This document shows positions 11,700 to 23,273 of a stretch of DNA of 64,000 bases, piece by piece (position 1 is the first letter of the stretch; every line of letters begins with the position of its first letter). The notes under the pieces were generated by a model. It was not told the DNA's origin, made no database searches, and saw only the letters and a program-made list of their open reading frames with translations. Source of the DNA: Bretschneidera sinensis. Lineage: Eukaryota; Streptophyta; Magnoliopsida; Brassicales; Akaniaceae. The stretch covers positions 74,075,001-74,139,000 of the forward strand of contig CM043698.1 in assembly GCA_023935145.1 (NCBI GenBank), written 5' to 3'. Both the position numbers and the translations under genes were made by a program.

Positions 11700-12979
11700 C
11701 CGGTTATTTCACCAATAAGGGAGATCAAAAGCTGTTGGAATGGATCCATTGGAAGAGACAAGTTGCTCAGAAGAGGGTAAAGTGGATAACTCAATTGAGG
11801 TGTCTGTAGACATGGTAGGTGGTAATGACATATCTGATAAAGACATAGGATATGTTGGTGGAGATGTTGACTCAGAAGAAGAGTTTATCTCACGAGTTTC
11901 GGGAAAAAGATCTTTGGAGAGGTCAGTGAATAGGAGAGAGGTGTTGTCGTACGACAGGTGAAACTTGGATATGGAGGCGAACATCTTGTGTTCCTAGAAA
12001 ACAACATGACGAGACACTCAAAGACGTTTGGAGTAAGGATCCCAGCATCAGTAGCCTCTGTGTTCAACACCGTATCCCAAGAAACAACATAAGCAAGATC
12101 TAGGTTTCAATTTGGTGGTCTCATGAGGCTGAAGGGGAACAAAACAAGCACAACCAAATACCTTAAGAGTATTATAGTCAGGAAGGTGATCATAGAGACG
12201 CTCAAAGGGTGATTGATTCCCAATGATGGGAGAAGGTATATGGTTCTTGGTGTAAACAGCTGTAAGAGTAGTTTTACCCCAAAAACGTTCAAGACACGAA
12301 ACGAATATGAGAAAAGTACAGGTGGTATTGAGAATGTCTCAGTGTTTGCGCTCAATGCGCCCATTTTGTTGAGAGGTATCTGGATATGAACGATAAGGAA
12401 GAGTGCCATGTTGGCGAAGAAAGTTAAGGATGCTAGAGTCTGTGTATTCAACAAAATTGTCAGCATGAAATACTTTGATATTGCAAGAAAATTGAGTTTT
12501 AACCATGGTAGCAAAATCAAAGTACAATTAAGGTAATTCAGATCGATTATGCATAAGAAATATCAAGGTGTAACGGCAAAAATCGTCAACAAAATGACAA
12601 AATATCTATAGCCTCATATAGTAGCAGTGGGAGACGGGCCCCAAAGATCATAGTGAATAAAGTCAAATGGTGCAAAAGAAAAAGAATAACTTTTGTGAAA
12701 TAGAAGTGCCGATTGTTTGGCAAGTTGACAAGGAAAATAATCAAATTGTTCTTTATTAACAAGCTCTAAATGACCACTAAACACTAAAGATTAAAGACGA
12801 CCAACAAAAGTGTGACTTAGACAAGAATGCCAGAGACTTACATATGGGGTAGATAAGACTAGGGCTGCTGTCTGAACTGATGAGGAGAAACAACATGGAA
12901 TGTGAAGATTGATGAGCTCAAAAAGTCGTCGAACCTTACGGCCTATCCCAAGAGTTTGTCCTGTCTTTGGATCCTGCAC
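11700..12979 (-). pseudogene. Copia integrase, broken
   Basis: The pre-integrase zinc-binding start LWHSCLSHT is at about 12800-12840. Further on, the core shows HADNFVEY (second catalytic Asp) and SQQNGRIERKH (catalytic Glu) in 12339-12527. The integrase C-terminal region, including FGCACFVPLQPHE, continues to about 11700 in other frames. Several frameshifts separate the parts. Confidence 0.75.
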
Positions 12980-13322
12980 ACAACAACCAGAAGCAAAAAA
13001 AAAGGATAGTTAGACCAAAGTCACATAATTGACCAATAGATATGAGATTGAGAGTGAGTTGGGGAATACAATAAGTATCAAGAAGAGAAGTGTTTAATGT
13101 TACAATTTTTTCAATATGACTCATGTTCATGGGAGAACCATCAGCAACTTGAATAATTGGAGTATGATTAGCAAGACATTTGGTGGAAAAGATAGTGGAA
13201 TCAGGAGTCATGTGATTACAACATGCAGAGTCAAAGAAGCAAGATGAATTACCTGAGGTGACTGACATAGCAGTAGAAGGCAGATTAGTGGCAACAGATC
13301 TAGAAAGAGTACTGCGAGACAT
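12936..13322 (-). pseudogene. Copia aspartic protease region
   Basis: An open frame of 128 codons carries FDSACCNHMTPDSTIF. The copia protease active site is normally DSG. Here the glycine is alanine (DSA), which probably abolishes activity. LNLISIGQLCD, the conserved block that follows the protease, is present. Confidence 0.75.
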
Positions 13323-13406
13323 GTATTGTTGGGAGTATCTGTTGGGGTTTTGGAAACAATCATGCTGAAGATGATCAGGGGCTTGCTTCTTACAGAATTG
13401 ATAAAC

Positions 13407-14284
13407 TCAAACCGAGTATTCCAAGAGAATATGTCCTGGTTTCTTACAGTAATTGCAGAATTTTAAGGATTCAGATTGATGCCCTTTGTTGTTGGGTTGA
13501 AAAGATCCAGATGGATGTCCTTTGTTGTTGAGTTGAGGTCCCCTAAGAATGGCGAAAACAACATCTGTAGGGGTCATCTTACGAGGGGTAAGACAAGTTT
13601 CCTTTGAGATAAGTTCAGTAAGAACTTGATCCAAAGTAGGTAAGGGACTGTGGTGAAGGAGAGATGCACGAATATGCTCGAACTCATTAGTGAGGGCCAT
13701 GAGAAAGAAAACCAAGTGTTGATAATCCTGATAGTTAGAAAAATTTTCAGCATTGGTGGCATCTATAAACTCTGGTTCTGAGGAGGCAAGTTGATCCCAA
13801 ACATAGTGCATCTCAGATAAGAAATTATTGATGGATTGCCCAGGTTGTTGTTGTATGTGATGTAGAGTGCCCAGAAGTTGGAATTGATGAGATAGATCCG
13901 CGGTGGTGTAGCGTTTCTCTAAAAATCCCCAAAGTGACTTAGCAGTCTTGAATCTACCAAACTGGAGACTGATGGAGCATACACATGTGTTACGAATTCA
14001 AGTGATGATCTGGTGGTTTTTGCTATCCCATTCCTCGAGACGGTCTATGTATTTGGTGTTGTCTTCTCCAACGATTTTCTCTGGTTTGGTGATATCACTA
14101 GTGACATAACGCCAAAGCTTTCTGCCCTTAAGAAAGCTTGACATAGCCTGAGCCCATATAGTATAATTGAGTCATTCCATAACAATGGCAATGGGTAGTG
14201 AAGCCTCAAGATGCTCCATAGTGTGCAAGAAATAAGCTGGTCAGGAAATGACTGACTGGGTCTGAACAGGATGGAACTGAGTCA
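13407..14284 (-). pseudogene. Copia gag with altered zinc knuckle
   Basis: The frame starts near 14284 and contains FLKGRKLWRYVT, typical of copia gag, then a clean stretch 13407-13811. The zinc knuckle reads CNYCKKPGHILLEY. The last cysteine of CX2CX4HX4C is tyrosine, so metal binding should be lost. At least two stops lie upstream of 13811. Confidence 0.75.
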
Positions 14285-14329
14285 TCTAATTAGCAAAGCT
14301 GACTGGGGTCAACTACTGATGGAGTGGTG

Positions 14330-14450
14330 GCTGAGGCGATGTCGATGGAGAATAAGATTTCGATTATAGTGACACAGATGGAGCAGCGGCTGAGATGACG
14401 TCGATGGAGAATAAGACTCTGACTATAGTGATGACCCGATAGGTATGAGG
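14330..14450. repeat. Two-copy ~62-bp direct repeat in the copia leader
   Basis: The unit containing GTCGATGGAGAATAAGA occurs twice in tandem between the PBS and gag of the copia element. It is probably a local duplication in the untranslated leader. Confidence 0.5.
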
Positions 14451-14543
14451 AGGATATACAAAAAGTCTTTCTGATATGAAGGATCCACTAATAGTGGCAA
14501 TCACAAAGTATACTCAACTCTTGATATACCGAGAACCACTAAG

Positions 14544-14561
14544 AACCTGGCTCTAATACCA
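14544..14561 (-). other. Primer-binding site of the copia element
   Basis: TGGTATTAGAGCCAGGTT on the minus strand, three bases from the LTR start. One base differs from the consensus initiator-Met PBS. Confidence 0.75.
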
Positions 14562-14564
14562 AGT

Positions 14565-14727
14565 TGAATTTAAGTGAGGAAGTGAGACAATACAAAGAGA
14601 AGAAAATTGTATTGAATGGTGTGATTTGTTTACAAGGGAGGTATCCTATTTATAGCCTAACCTAAGGGGAATGTTTCCCATTCTAACCGATGTGGGACTA
14701 ACATATATATATATATATATATATTGA
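14565..14727 (-). repeat. 5' LTR of the copia element
   Basis: Matches 10039-10203. It ends in an AT dinucleotide run at about 14705-14723, so the outer edge is uncertain. Confidence 0.7.
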
Positions 14728-15083
14728 TAGGTCAGAACTACAATAAATGTGATGGTTGGACTCCACCTTGTTTTAACACCTTGCTTTAATTCCAAGTTTA
14801 TCAGATGCTTTTCTCTTTTTTTTTTTTTTACATGAAACTTTCTTTAATTTACTCCATTGTTAGATGCATATTAACACGTCTCACTCAAAATTGAGGCATT
14901 AATGTCTTTTTACTATATTTTTTTGGGTAAAATGCATGTATTTAGTGGTATTTTCTTTCCCACCACCAAATGTATTGATTTGCCACCAAGTGTCAATATT
15001 TTTTATCACTAAATGTATCGTTTTACCTGAAAATATAGTTGCAAAGCATGAACATCTCACTTTTAAATAAGGCATTATAAACT
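14728..15083. other. Intergenic DNA between two retroelements
   Basis: I see no gene. It contains a poly(T) run (14814-14830) and a short repeat of the word CACCAAATGTATTG/CACTAAATGTATCG. Confidence 0.4.
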
Positions 15084-15290
15084 TGTTGGGAATATTCATA
15101 TGTGAGTGAGAAGATGTGTAAGATTAATCTCATACGAAAAGGAAATTAGATTAGTGAAGGACATATATATAGTGGTGGTATCAGAACCTATTAGATTAAA
15201 CTTTGGCTTTTTATCCTTTTGGGTTGATATGGGCTCCAACAGTATAAATTTGGGCTTTTGCTCGGTTGACTCTTCCATCCTAAATTTATT

Positions 15291-16127
15291 TGTTGTTATT
15301 TGCCTAAGTTTCAAACATGTCCAAACATGGTCTAAGGTTGGTTAATGTCCAAACCAATTGTGGGATATCAAAGTTCAGCAAGTCATAAGGTTGCACACAT
15401 GCGTGTACTTCAATTTTGAGCATAGGAAGGTCAGGCACACTGCTGTGGAAGTTTCTGCCCACAGGCAGGAGGTGTGCGCACAGCATCAGGTGGCTGCAGC
15501 ATCAGGTCACGCCGCAGCACACAGCACCACACCAAAACACACAGCATCACTTGGAGAGTGATGTAGGGCTGAGATTAAAGGAAGAACATGATCAAAGGGA
15601 GGATAATGACTCACAAGAATGTCCAAGAATTAAGAGGCTATAAAAGGGGTTCTCAAGGCCTCATTTCATAAGATAATACAAGATACAAAAACACACATAC
15701 AAGAGAGTTTTGTGACATTGTGAGATCATTGTAAACACTAAGAGAGAATTGTGTAGAGAGATATAAACACAAGAGGGACTCTTGTAGTGAGGCTGGTTGT
15801 AATTAGATAGAGAGAGAGTATAGATTAGATTAGAGAACATTGTTGAGTTCTCATCTTCTTCCTTCTCTTCTTGTTTCTTCAAGAACTTGGATTATTGAAG
15901 GGGATTGCTGTAACTTTATAAGAACCATTGAGATAGTGCAGAGAGTTCGGAGGAACTCACGGGGACGTAGGCACATTGCCGAACCTCGACAACAAATTAC
16001 TTGTCTTCTTTCTTTCTTTGATTTTCTGTTCTTGTGTTCGATTGCTGAAATTCTTTCTACAAGTCATTCAAGACTTGGGTGTTTGGAAGATCACTACCTG
16101 GGCATCTTGTCAAGGTGATTTCCAACA
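15291..16127 (+). repeat. 5' LTR of the RT-deleted copia element
   Basis: 837 bp, TG...CA. Differences from the 3' LTR are mostly in the first ~180 bases (for example CATGCGTGTACTT versus CATATGTGTGCTT). TATA box at 15639-15646. Confidence 0.9.
15639..15646 (+). promoter_or_regulatory. LTR TATA box
   Basis: GGCTATAAAAGGGG in the 5' LTR, with an identical copy in the 3' LTR at 20175-20182. Good match to a plant TATA box in the U3 part of the LTR. Confidence 0.7.
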
Positions 16128-16128
16128 G

Positions 16129-16140
16129 TGGTATCAGAGC
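16129..16140 (+). other. Primer-binding site
   Basis: TGGTATCAGAGC, a perfect complement to the initiator methionine tRNA 3' end, one base after the LTR. Confidence 0.9.
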
Positions 16141-16367
16141 ACAGCAGCTGGTTATCGGAACAAGAAGTAGAAGGTACGGAGCCAAGACTCCAAGAATCAA
16201 AGATCAAACTTCTTGGTTGAATCAAGAACGGTTAAAGATCAAGATCCGGTCGTGTTCTTGAAGGTTGATTCAAGAACGGTGTTAAAGATCCATCTTCGAT
16301 CTGTGTTCTTGAGGTTAAAGAAAGTAGTTGTGGTTAGTGCAAAAATCTGGGATCTTGTCCGCAAAAG

Positions 16368-17244
16368 ATGGCTTCAAATTTATGTGTGGAGAAGTTTGAT
16401 GGAAAGGGGGACTTTACCCTATGGAAGCGGAAGATCAAGGCGGTTCTAATGCAGCAGAAAATGGACTTGGCTATTGGAGAAGATGATTCTTTTCTAAGCA
16501 AGTGTCACGGAGGACCAACGGACCGAGATGAAGAAGATGGCCTACAGCACCATTTTCTTGCACATGTCGGATAGTATCACAAGGGAGTGCGGGGACTCGG
16601 AGGATCCGGCTGTCATATGGAAGAAACTAGATAAGTTGTTTCTTACCAAAACTCTTCCTAACAAAATTTTTCTTCTTAAAAGAATCTTTGCTTTTAAAAT
16701 GGACCCTAGTAAGGAGTTGCAAGATAATCTTGATGTCTTTAACAAGCTAGTTCAAGATTTGAATAGCTGTAGCATTACTTTTCCGGATGAACAATTGGCT
16801 GTCATTTTATTAAATTCACTTCTAGATTGCTTTGATAATTTGATTAATGCAATTGAGTATGGAAGGGATTCTTTGACAAAGGAGATTGTGATCAATGCCG
16901 TAAGGGCACATGATTTCAAAGCCAAGATGAAGGAGGCATCAAGTGGTGAAGGGCTGTTCGTAAGAGGAAGGCCAGCAGCTCGGAATGGCAGTAGCACTTA
17001 TGGCAGCTACCGGGAGAAATCAAGAGGTAGAGGGCAAAGCCATGGGAGATCTCACTCCAAGACAAGATATGGAGGAGGAAAGAGATGCTTTTACTGCAAC
17101 AAGGAGGGCCATTTCAAGAAAGATTGCAAGAAGAGGATATGGGATGAGAGGAGAAGTCATACCAACAATGGAGAGGCTTCGGTTGCCAAAGGAGAACAGC
17201 AAGATGATGTTCTTGTTGCATGCTCAAATGTGAGCAGGAGGTAA
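16368..17244 (+). pseudogene. Copia gag, one frameshift and a terminal stop
   Basis: Starts MASNLCVEKFDGKGDFTLWK, the usual copia gag start, with the KFDGKxxFxLWK block at residues 9-20. A frameshift near 16525 moves the reading to the frame used from 16528 on. The capsid-like part is followed by an Arg/Gly/Ser-rich stretch and an intact zinc knuckle CFYCNKEGHFKKDC at about 17088-17129. A TAA at 17242-17244 ends the frame just before the protease. The rest of the polyprotein continues in the same frame. Confidence 0.85.
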
Positions 17245-19185
17245 GGCAGCGGAAAGTGGATTCTTGACTCCGGGTGCACCTATCATATGTGCCCTCACAA
17301 AGAATGGTTCAAGAATTTCAAGGAGATCAATGAAGGAAGAGTCTTCTTGGGGAATGACAATTCTTGCCAAGTGAGAGGGATTGGAGACATCTAATTGAGG
17401 ATGTTTGATGGAGTCATAAGGCTGCTGCGAAATGTAAGATATCTTCCAAACTTGAAGAGGAACTTGATCTCATTGGGGCAGCTGGACTCCATGGGGTACA
17501 CATGCAAATTAGAGGGAGGAAAGATCAAAGTGGCCAAGGGATCTTTGGTAGTGATCAAGGCAGCAAGAAATGATGGACTTTATGAGATGATCGGAGAAAC
17601 AGAAACCAATGATCAAGCAGCAAGCTTGATGGCTGAGCTGGATAAGGCAGCCCTTTGGCACACTCGCTTGGGACACATGAGCGAAAAAGGCCTGCAAGTG
17701 CTTAGCAAAGAAGGTCTACTTGGTGGTGACAAAGTAGAAAAACTGGATTTCTGTGAGAGTTGCATTCTTGGGAAGCAACACCGGGTCAGCTTTAACACCG
17801 GAGTGCACAAGTCTAAGGGGATTCTTGATTACATTCATTTGGACCTTTGGGGACCAGCAAGAACACCAACACAGGGAGGTAACTTTTACTTTCTGTCTTT
17901 AATTGATGATTATTCAAGAAGAGTGTGGATTTATTTGCTTAGGAATAAATCGGATGCCTTGAATAAATTTGTTGTGTGGAAGAAATTGTTGGAAACCCAA
18001 ACTGGTAGGGTAGTTAAAGCTTTAAGAACCGATAATGGCTTAGAATTTTGCAACAAGGATTTTGATAAATTCTGTGAATTAAATGGCATTCTAAGACATA
18101 GAACAGTTGCAAAAACACCCCAGCAAAATAGAGTTGCTGAAAGAATGAATCGAACCCTTATGGAAAAAGTTAGGTGCATGCTAATAGGATCCGGGTTACC
18201 AAAATATTTTTGGGGAGAAGCTGTAGCTACAGCTGCATACTTGGTGAATAGATCACCCTCTAGAGCAATAGAGCTCAAGACTCCAATGGAGATGTGGAGT
18301 GGAAAACCCCCTGAATTAAGCAACCTTAGGACTTTTGGATGTGCAGTATATGCACACCAAAAGGAGGATAAACTTGACCCTAGGTCTAGAAAATGTGTAT
18401 TTCTAGGATATGGTGATGGGGTTAAGGGATATAGGTTGTGGTCCTTAGAAAAGAAGGGCATGAAACTGATTACAAGTAGGGACGTTGTCTTTAATGAATT
18501 ATTATTTCCCTACTTGGAGAAAACTAACCCTGCAGGGGCTAGTGAGCAAACCAATTCAGAAATTGTTGAGCATCACATCAAAGAGCACTCGGTTCAGGTA
18601 GAGCAGAGGAGGCAAGAGGGTTCGGACCAGGTAGAGCCCTTAGAAGAAGGCCAAGAAGCTCAAGAAACTCAAGAAGAGGCTGAACAAGAAGTAGTTGATG
18701 CAGCAAATAACTACCAGCTCATAAGAGACCGGGAAAGAAGAGTGGTTAGACCACCCTTGAGATATGGGTTTGCAAATGCTGTAGATGCAGCAGCTCCTTG
18801 GATAGAAGAAGGGATGGCTGAACCAGAAACTTACACGGATGCCATGGAGTGTAAGGATTCGTCAAAGTGGCAGCTGGCTATGGAGGAAGAAATGAATTCT
18901 TTGATGAAGAACAACTCTTGGGAGCTGGTGCCAAAACCAGAAAAACAGAGAGTGGTGGATTATAGGTGGCTCTACAAGATCAAAGAAGGGAATACTCCAA
19001 GAGATGAAGTCCATAACAAGGCTAGGCTGGTGGCGAATGGGTTCACAAGGAAAGAAGACATAGATTTCACAAGAACTTTCTCACCTGGACACAAGGTGGA
19101 GAAGATGGTGAGTATCCTCATCTATGTCATTAATGGGCTGTTGGTTTGGAACAGTAGGGAGAGGATGGAAAGGTTTACATCTTAA
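17245..19185 (+). pseudogene. Copia protease and integrase with RT remnant
   Basis: In frame with gag, WILDSGCTYHM gives an intact protease DSG site at about 17260. A TAA at 17392-17394 interrupts. From 17395 a 596-codon stretch is open: pre-integrase HHCC (LWHTRLGHM...CESCILGK), integrase core with HLDLWGP, LRTDNGLEF and QQNRVAERMNRTL (all three acidic residues present; the usual QQNG is QQNR), then a linker and the first RT block (NKARLVANGF, FTRTFSPG). The frame ends at 19183-19185, before any RT catalytic motif. No YVDD is found anywhere in the element. Confidence 0.9.
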
Positions 19186-19737
19186 CTTAGTGAGGAGTTC
19201 GAGAGGAAGGATCTTAGCCTTGCACAAAAGATCCTTGGGATGAGAATCATCCAAGAAAAGGAGAGAAGCCGATTGAGGGTTTCTTGGGCAATTAGTATTT
19301 TCAGCAAAATTGTGAGTAATCCCGGAAAGAAGCATTGGCTTGGGATGAAGTGGTTGCTGAGGAACAAGGAGGCTCAGTGGTAGCCAATGGTAGCACTCTC
19401 AACAACCGAGGCTAAGTACATAGCTGCTACAGAGGCCATTAAGGAAGCTATGTGGTGCAAAGGGTTGCTTAAAGAGTTGAAGGTACTGGATGAGCAGGTT
19501 GTGGTATTTTCGGATAGTCAAAGTGCCTTGCACTTGTGTAAAAATCCAGTGTTCCATGAGAAGACAAAGCACATGGATGTTCGGTATCATTTCATTCGGG
19601 AAAATGTTATGAAAGGATGCATCCATGTGGACAAGGTTGCCACGGAAGAAAATCCTGCTGACTTGGGTACTAAAGTCTTACCTCTAAGTAAGTTCAATCA
19701 TTGCCTTGAATTACTTAGGATTGGAGTGGGTTAATTG
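19186..19737 (+). pseudogene. Copia RNase H fragment after an RT deletion
   Basis: Immediately after the stop, LSEEFERKDLSLAQKILGM picks up the copia RT thumb, then jumps to the RNase H end ([42 protein letters not shown]). The RNase H part 19387-19734 is open. The palm and connection domains between these blocks are absent compared with full copia pol. Confidence 0.85.
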
Positions 19738-19827
19738 GTAACTCAATATGAGTTTAGATCCCGAAACTTTCTGCACAATGGTTCAGGTTTTGTTTTTTTT
19801 TTTGAACACTTAGACAAAGGTAGAGAT

Positions 19828-20661
19828 TGTTGTTATTTGCCTAAGTTTCAAACATGTCCAAACATGGTCTAAGTTTGGTTAATGTCCAAACCAATTGTGG
19901 GATATCAAAGTTCAGCAAGTTATAAGGTTGCACACATATGTGTGCTTCAATTTTGAGTATAAGAAGTCAGGCACACTACTGTGAAAGTTTCTGCCCACAG
20001 GCAGGAGGTGTGCGCACAGCATCAGGTGGCTGCAGCATCAGGTCACGCCGCAGCACACAGCACCACACCAAAACACACAGCATCACTTGGAGAGTGATGT
20101 AGGGCTGAGATTAAAGGAAGAACATGATCAAAGGGAGGAAAATGACTCACAAGAATGTCCAAGAATTAAGAGGCTATAAAAGGGGTTCTCAAGGCCTCAT
20201 TTCATAAGATAATACAAGATACAAAAACACACATACAAGAGAGTTTTGTGACATTGTGAAATCATTGTAAACACTAAGAGAGAATTATGTAGAGAGACAT
20301 AAACACAAGAGGGACTCTTGTAGTGAGGCTGGTTGTAATTAGATAGAGAGAGTATAGATTAGATTAGAGAACATTGTTGAGTTCTCATCTTCTTCTTTCT
20401 CTTCTTGTTTCTTCAAGAACTTGGATTCTTGAAGGGGATTGCTTTAACTTTGTAAGAACCATTGAGATAGTGCAGAGAGTTCGGAGGAACTCACGGGGAC
20501 GTAGGCACATTGCCGAACCTCGACAACAAATTACTTGTCTTCTTTCTTTCTTTGATTTTCTGTTCTTGTGTTCGATTGCTGAAATTCTTTCTACAAGTCA
20601 TTCAAGACTTGGGTGTTTGGAAGATCACTACCTGGGCATCTTGTCAAGGTGATTTCCAACA
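19828..20661 (+). repeat. 3' LTR of the RT-deleted copia element
   Basis: 834 bp, matching 15291-16127 nearly throughout, with a TATA box at 20175-20182. The 92-codon open frame at 20374-20652 also occurs in the 5' LTR and is not a gene. Confidence 0.9.
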
Positions 20662-21102
20662 TTATTTATAACTTTAGTCATTACACCTAATAAGTGGTAT
20701 TAGAGTGCATGGTTCGGCTAGGCATGAAATATCTTATGGTTGACTTTAGGATGCATGCTCATTGCAGTATTCGAACAAAAAAGAGAGCTCAAGGGACTCG
20801 TGTGGCGCAAACAAGGTGACTTATGTGGTGAGTAGGTGCTGCTCGCATGGTGAGATCTGTGTGGTTTACAAGGTGGAGTCCATAAAACTCATTGCTTGAA
20901 ATCGATGTATGGTTCTCAGATCCAGATAGGAGAATAAGAGTAACTTTCTAGGTGTGCTTGTTGGACTATGGCAAGGAGTTTGGAATGGATAGGCCTAATG
21001 GTGAATGGGAAACGATAGAGACTCACACGTGAAAGGAAGATTGTTGAGAATATTCATGTCTGAGTCAGTAAATGTCTTAGAAGCTAGAAGGCTCATTTTG
21101 TT

Positions 21103-21660
21103 TCACTTGGTGGTATACTAACTCTGATCAAAAGAGTTTTATGCTCCATTCGAATGCATACTCTTGCTGTGATGCCTCTGCCAAAATGCTTTATCCAGTC
21201 TCTTGAACAGTGGTTTACCAATTTCTTCTAGAATCAAGGTGGTGAGGATAGGAAACATTGGATTTCTTGGAATTCTGTTTGCAAACCTTATTCAGAGGGA
21301 GGTTTCAGGGTTTGTTCGCTTAAGGAAGTTATGGGAGCTCGACATGATAAAATGGCTTGGTTTTCTTACAAGGTTCATCTTTATAGGAAAATCTTATGAG
21401 AAGCAAGTATGGTGACTCAAATAAGTTGCAAATCAATTTTCATCCCTATTTTAGTTCTCATTGTTGGAATTTTATCAATCCATATATTGATTTTATCCTT
21501 GAGAATTCAAAATGGATGGTGGGTAAAGGTTCTATATATCTTTAGAATGTGAAATGGTATGATAGTGTGCCACAAATATCTTCTTCTCCTCTTAGTGATA
21601 TTTCAGTAGCTCAGGTGTTTCATTTTGAATCAACAAAGATAGCTAGCTTCCAACAAAAAA
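21103..21660 (+). pseudogene. LINE (non-LTR) reverse transcriptase C-terminal fragment
   Basis: The plus strand reads LIKRVLCSIRMHTLAVMPLP, then GGEDRKHWISWNSVCKP, EGGFRVCSLKEVMGARHDKMAW and, after a stop, SKYGDSNKL...WMVGKGS. This matches the end of the RT domain and the region before the C-terminal zinc-binding domain of plant L1-type LINEs. Stops occur within FF-stop-NQGGED, after KIL and after the GKGS block. Both ends are truncated. A short A run at 21656-21664 may be a tail remnant. Confidence 0.75.
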
Positions 21661-21664
21661 AAAA

Positions 21665-22034
21665 TACTTTGGATTAGATCAGTTGCCTTGATTCAACTAT
21701 AGAAGACAAAATTCTTATTCTTTATTTGGTTGTAGATAAAATGCAAAGAAAATGTAGAAAATTAAGTTTGATAGTAGAAAAAAAAAATAGATCACACAAC
21801 CATTTTAAGGTATCAAAGATAAAGAATCTTACAATAACCAACAAACTAACAGTAATGGAAGAACGAGTGGATGATGAAGAAGATGATGGCAGGAGGATAG
21901 CGTTAAACAGGTGAACAGAGGTTGGACAGAAGAATGGAAGCTTCAAGTTTGGAAAAAATAGAGAGATATATTCATTAAAGAGAAATCACTAAAATCAAGA
22001 TGCCAAGAAGTAAGAGAGAGAGAGAGAGAAAACT
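21665..22034. other. Intergenic DNA with an AG microsatellite
   Basis: No gene is recognised. An AG repeat lies at about 22011-22030, right before repeat X copy 1. Confidence 0.4.
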
Positions 22035-23273
22035 TTACTTCCAGTGCTAAAAATGGTGGTCGAGATGGCATTTCAAGTCGAGCAGAGAAATGTCATGTTG
22101 CTATTTGAAGCGCTAGGGTTTCAAAATTTAGAGAAATGATTTTTTAACCTAAAAAATGGATGAAAAAAGTTTATATTAGAAAGGTATTCTCATAAATATG
22201 ATAACTTATTGAGGATAAAATCGGTACTTCACAAAAGCAGGTGGGGCAAAGGGAAGGCCAGGTCGGATGAGAGGCTGCATCCACTTTCACCCAACTATCG
22301 GTCTAAATGTAGAATTTTACTTCCATAACCGATTTGTCACTATTTTTAAACGAAAAATCTACCCCAACCGAGATGGGTGGGTCGATTTTTTGGATGCTGG
22401 GTTGATTTTTGATATCCCTAGGAGGAATCCACCTCAACATAGTCAAATACTGCAATAATTTTGATCACATGCCAAATTTCTCATAATTTCTTTATATATA
22501 TATATAAATATATATATTTAAATCAAATCATTGGTCCCTTCACTAAATAAAATTTCTCTAGAGAATTTTGGTCTTTATCTTATAGAATAATTTTAATTTT
22601 CTAACTATTTCTATCTTTGCTTCCAAGTATGTCAATATTATTTGTTGGATTAGCGAAAATCCATTCTCCTCTCAAAGTTTAAACACGTGTACTTCAATAA
22701 TTTCTCATAATTGTATTACTATAGTTTTTACCTAGCATTAGTTTCCTTATAATGATAATCAAATTGTATGCCAGATTTTTTGGGATTTAGATTTCTTTTT
22801 CTTTTTTTTTTCCCAAATAGGCATTGAGTTTCTAAAAGGTGATGTTGTCTAGTTTTTAGTATAAATATCCTTCTTAAGTATCCATTCATCATGCCCACTT
22901 GACAAAACCTTAGTTTCAATTCTCTAAACCCATACTATTAACCCTCACAAGGATGGTTGAGATGAAAATGCAAAAGCTAAAGGGAGAGACACAGTGGAGC
23001 AGGAACAAGAGTTGGAAGAGAATGAAGAGGAAAAGAAGAAAAATGTTACAAAGGTGCCAACTATTTTGACACTGTCGGATTGTTGACTTACCAAAATAAT
23101 TCTTGTGTTGAGGTATTTTTCATTTTCTGTCTTTCTCTTAGAGTTAACCGAAAAGAAATGCCATTATAAGACTACTATAATCTCGACTAGTTTCATTTGA
23201 TATTACAACTGTTACTTTATTAATCACCTTTATGATTTTATCATTTTTTTACAATCAATATATTAAGGTTGGC
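22035..23273 (+). repeat. Repeat X, copy 1 (lacks the MITE)
   Basis: From GCTAAAAATGGTGG to about ATTTTATCATTTTTTTAC this matches 34455-35806 and 45236-46577, with landmarks AACTATCGGTCTA and TTCTCTAGAGAATTTTG. Copy 1 is more diverged than copies 2 and 3 are from each other. At 23057-23066 it reads ACTATTTTGACACTG without the 178-bp insertion present in the other copies. No conserved protein was recognised. Confidence 0.75.

Larger units (their letters stand above)
10039..14727 (-). mobile_element. Degenerate Ty1/copia retrotransposon
   Basis: Short LTRs of about 165 bp lie at 10039-10203 and 14565-14727. Between them, in minus-strand order, are gag, protease, integrase, reverse transcriptase and RNase H, the copia order. 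The PBS at 14544-14561 reads TGGTATTAGAGCCAGGTT. A purine-rich tract lies next to the left LTR. Every domain is broken by stops or frameshifts. The right LTR ends in an AT dinucleotide run that blurs its edge, and I could not find a convincing target duplication. Confidence 0.85.
15291..20661 (+). mobile_element. Ty1/copia retrotransposon with deleted RT core
   Basis: The LTRs 15291-16127 and 19828-20661 are both TGTTGTTATTTG...TTCCAACA and highly similar. TTATT at 15286-15290 recurs at 20662-20666 as a perfect 5-bp target duplication. A PBS follows the 5' LTR and a purine-rich tract (ACAAAGGTAGAGAT) precedes the 3' LTR. Gag, protease, integrase and RNase H are readable in order, but the RT palm with YVDD is missing. 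It is therefore non-autonomous, and the last insertion in this local nest. Confidence 0.92.
15084..21085 (+). mobile_element. Old miniature LTR element split by a younger copia element
   Basis: Its 5' LTR starts at 15084 (TGTTGGGAATATTCATATGTG), is interrupted at 15290 by the copia insertion, and resumes at 20667 to about 20692. A PBS-like TGGTATTAGAG follows at 20695. About 340 bp of non-coding internal DNA ends in a purine tract (GAAAGGAAGA). At 21042 the LTR start recurs as TGTTGAGAATATTCATGTCTG and is lost after about 45 bases, where LINE sequence takes over. Total non-inserted length is about 0.6 kb, so this is a TRIM-type element, 3'-truncated. Confidence 0.65.

Noticed and set aside
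15840..20652. Two near-identical 92-codon frames at 15840-16118 and 20374-20652.
   Set aside because: They lie at the same place in the two LTRs of one copia element and are copied with the LTR, not a gene pair.
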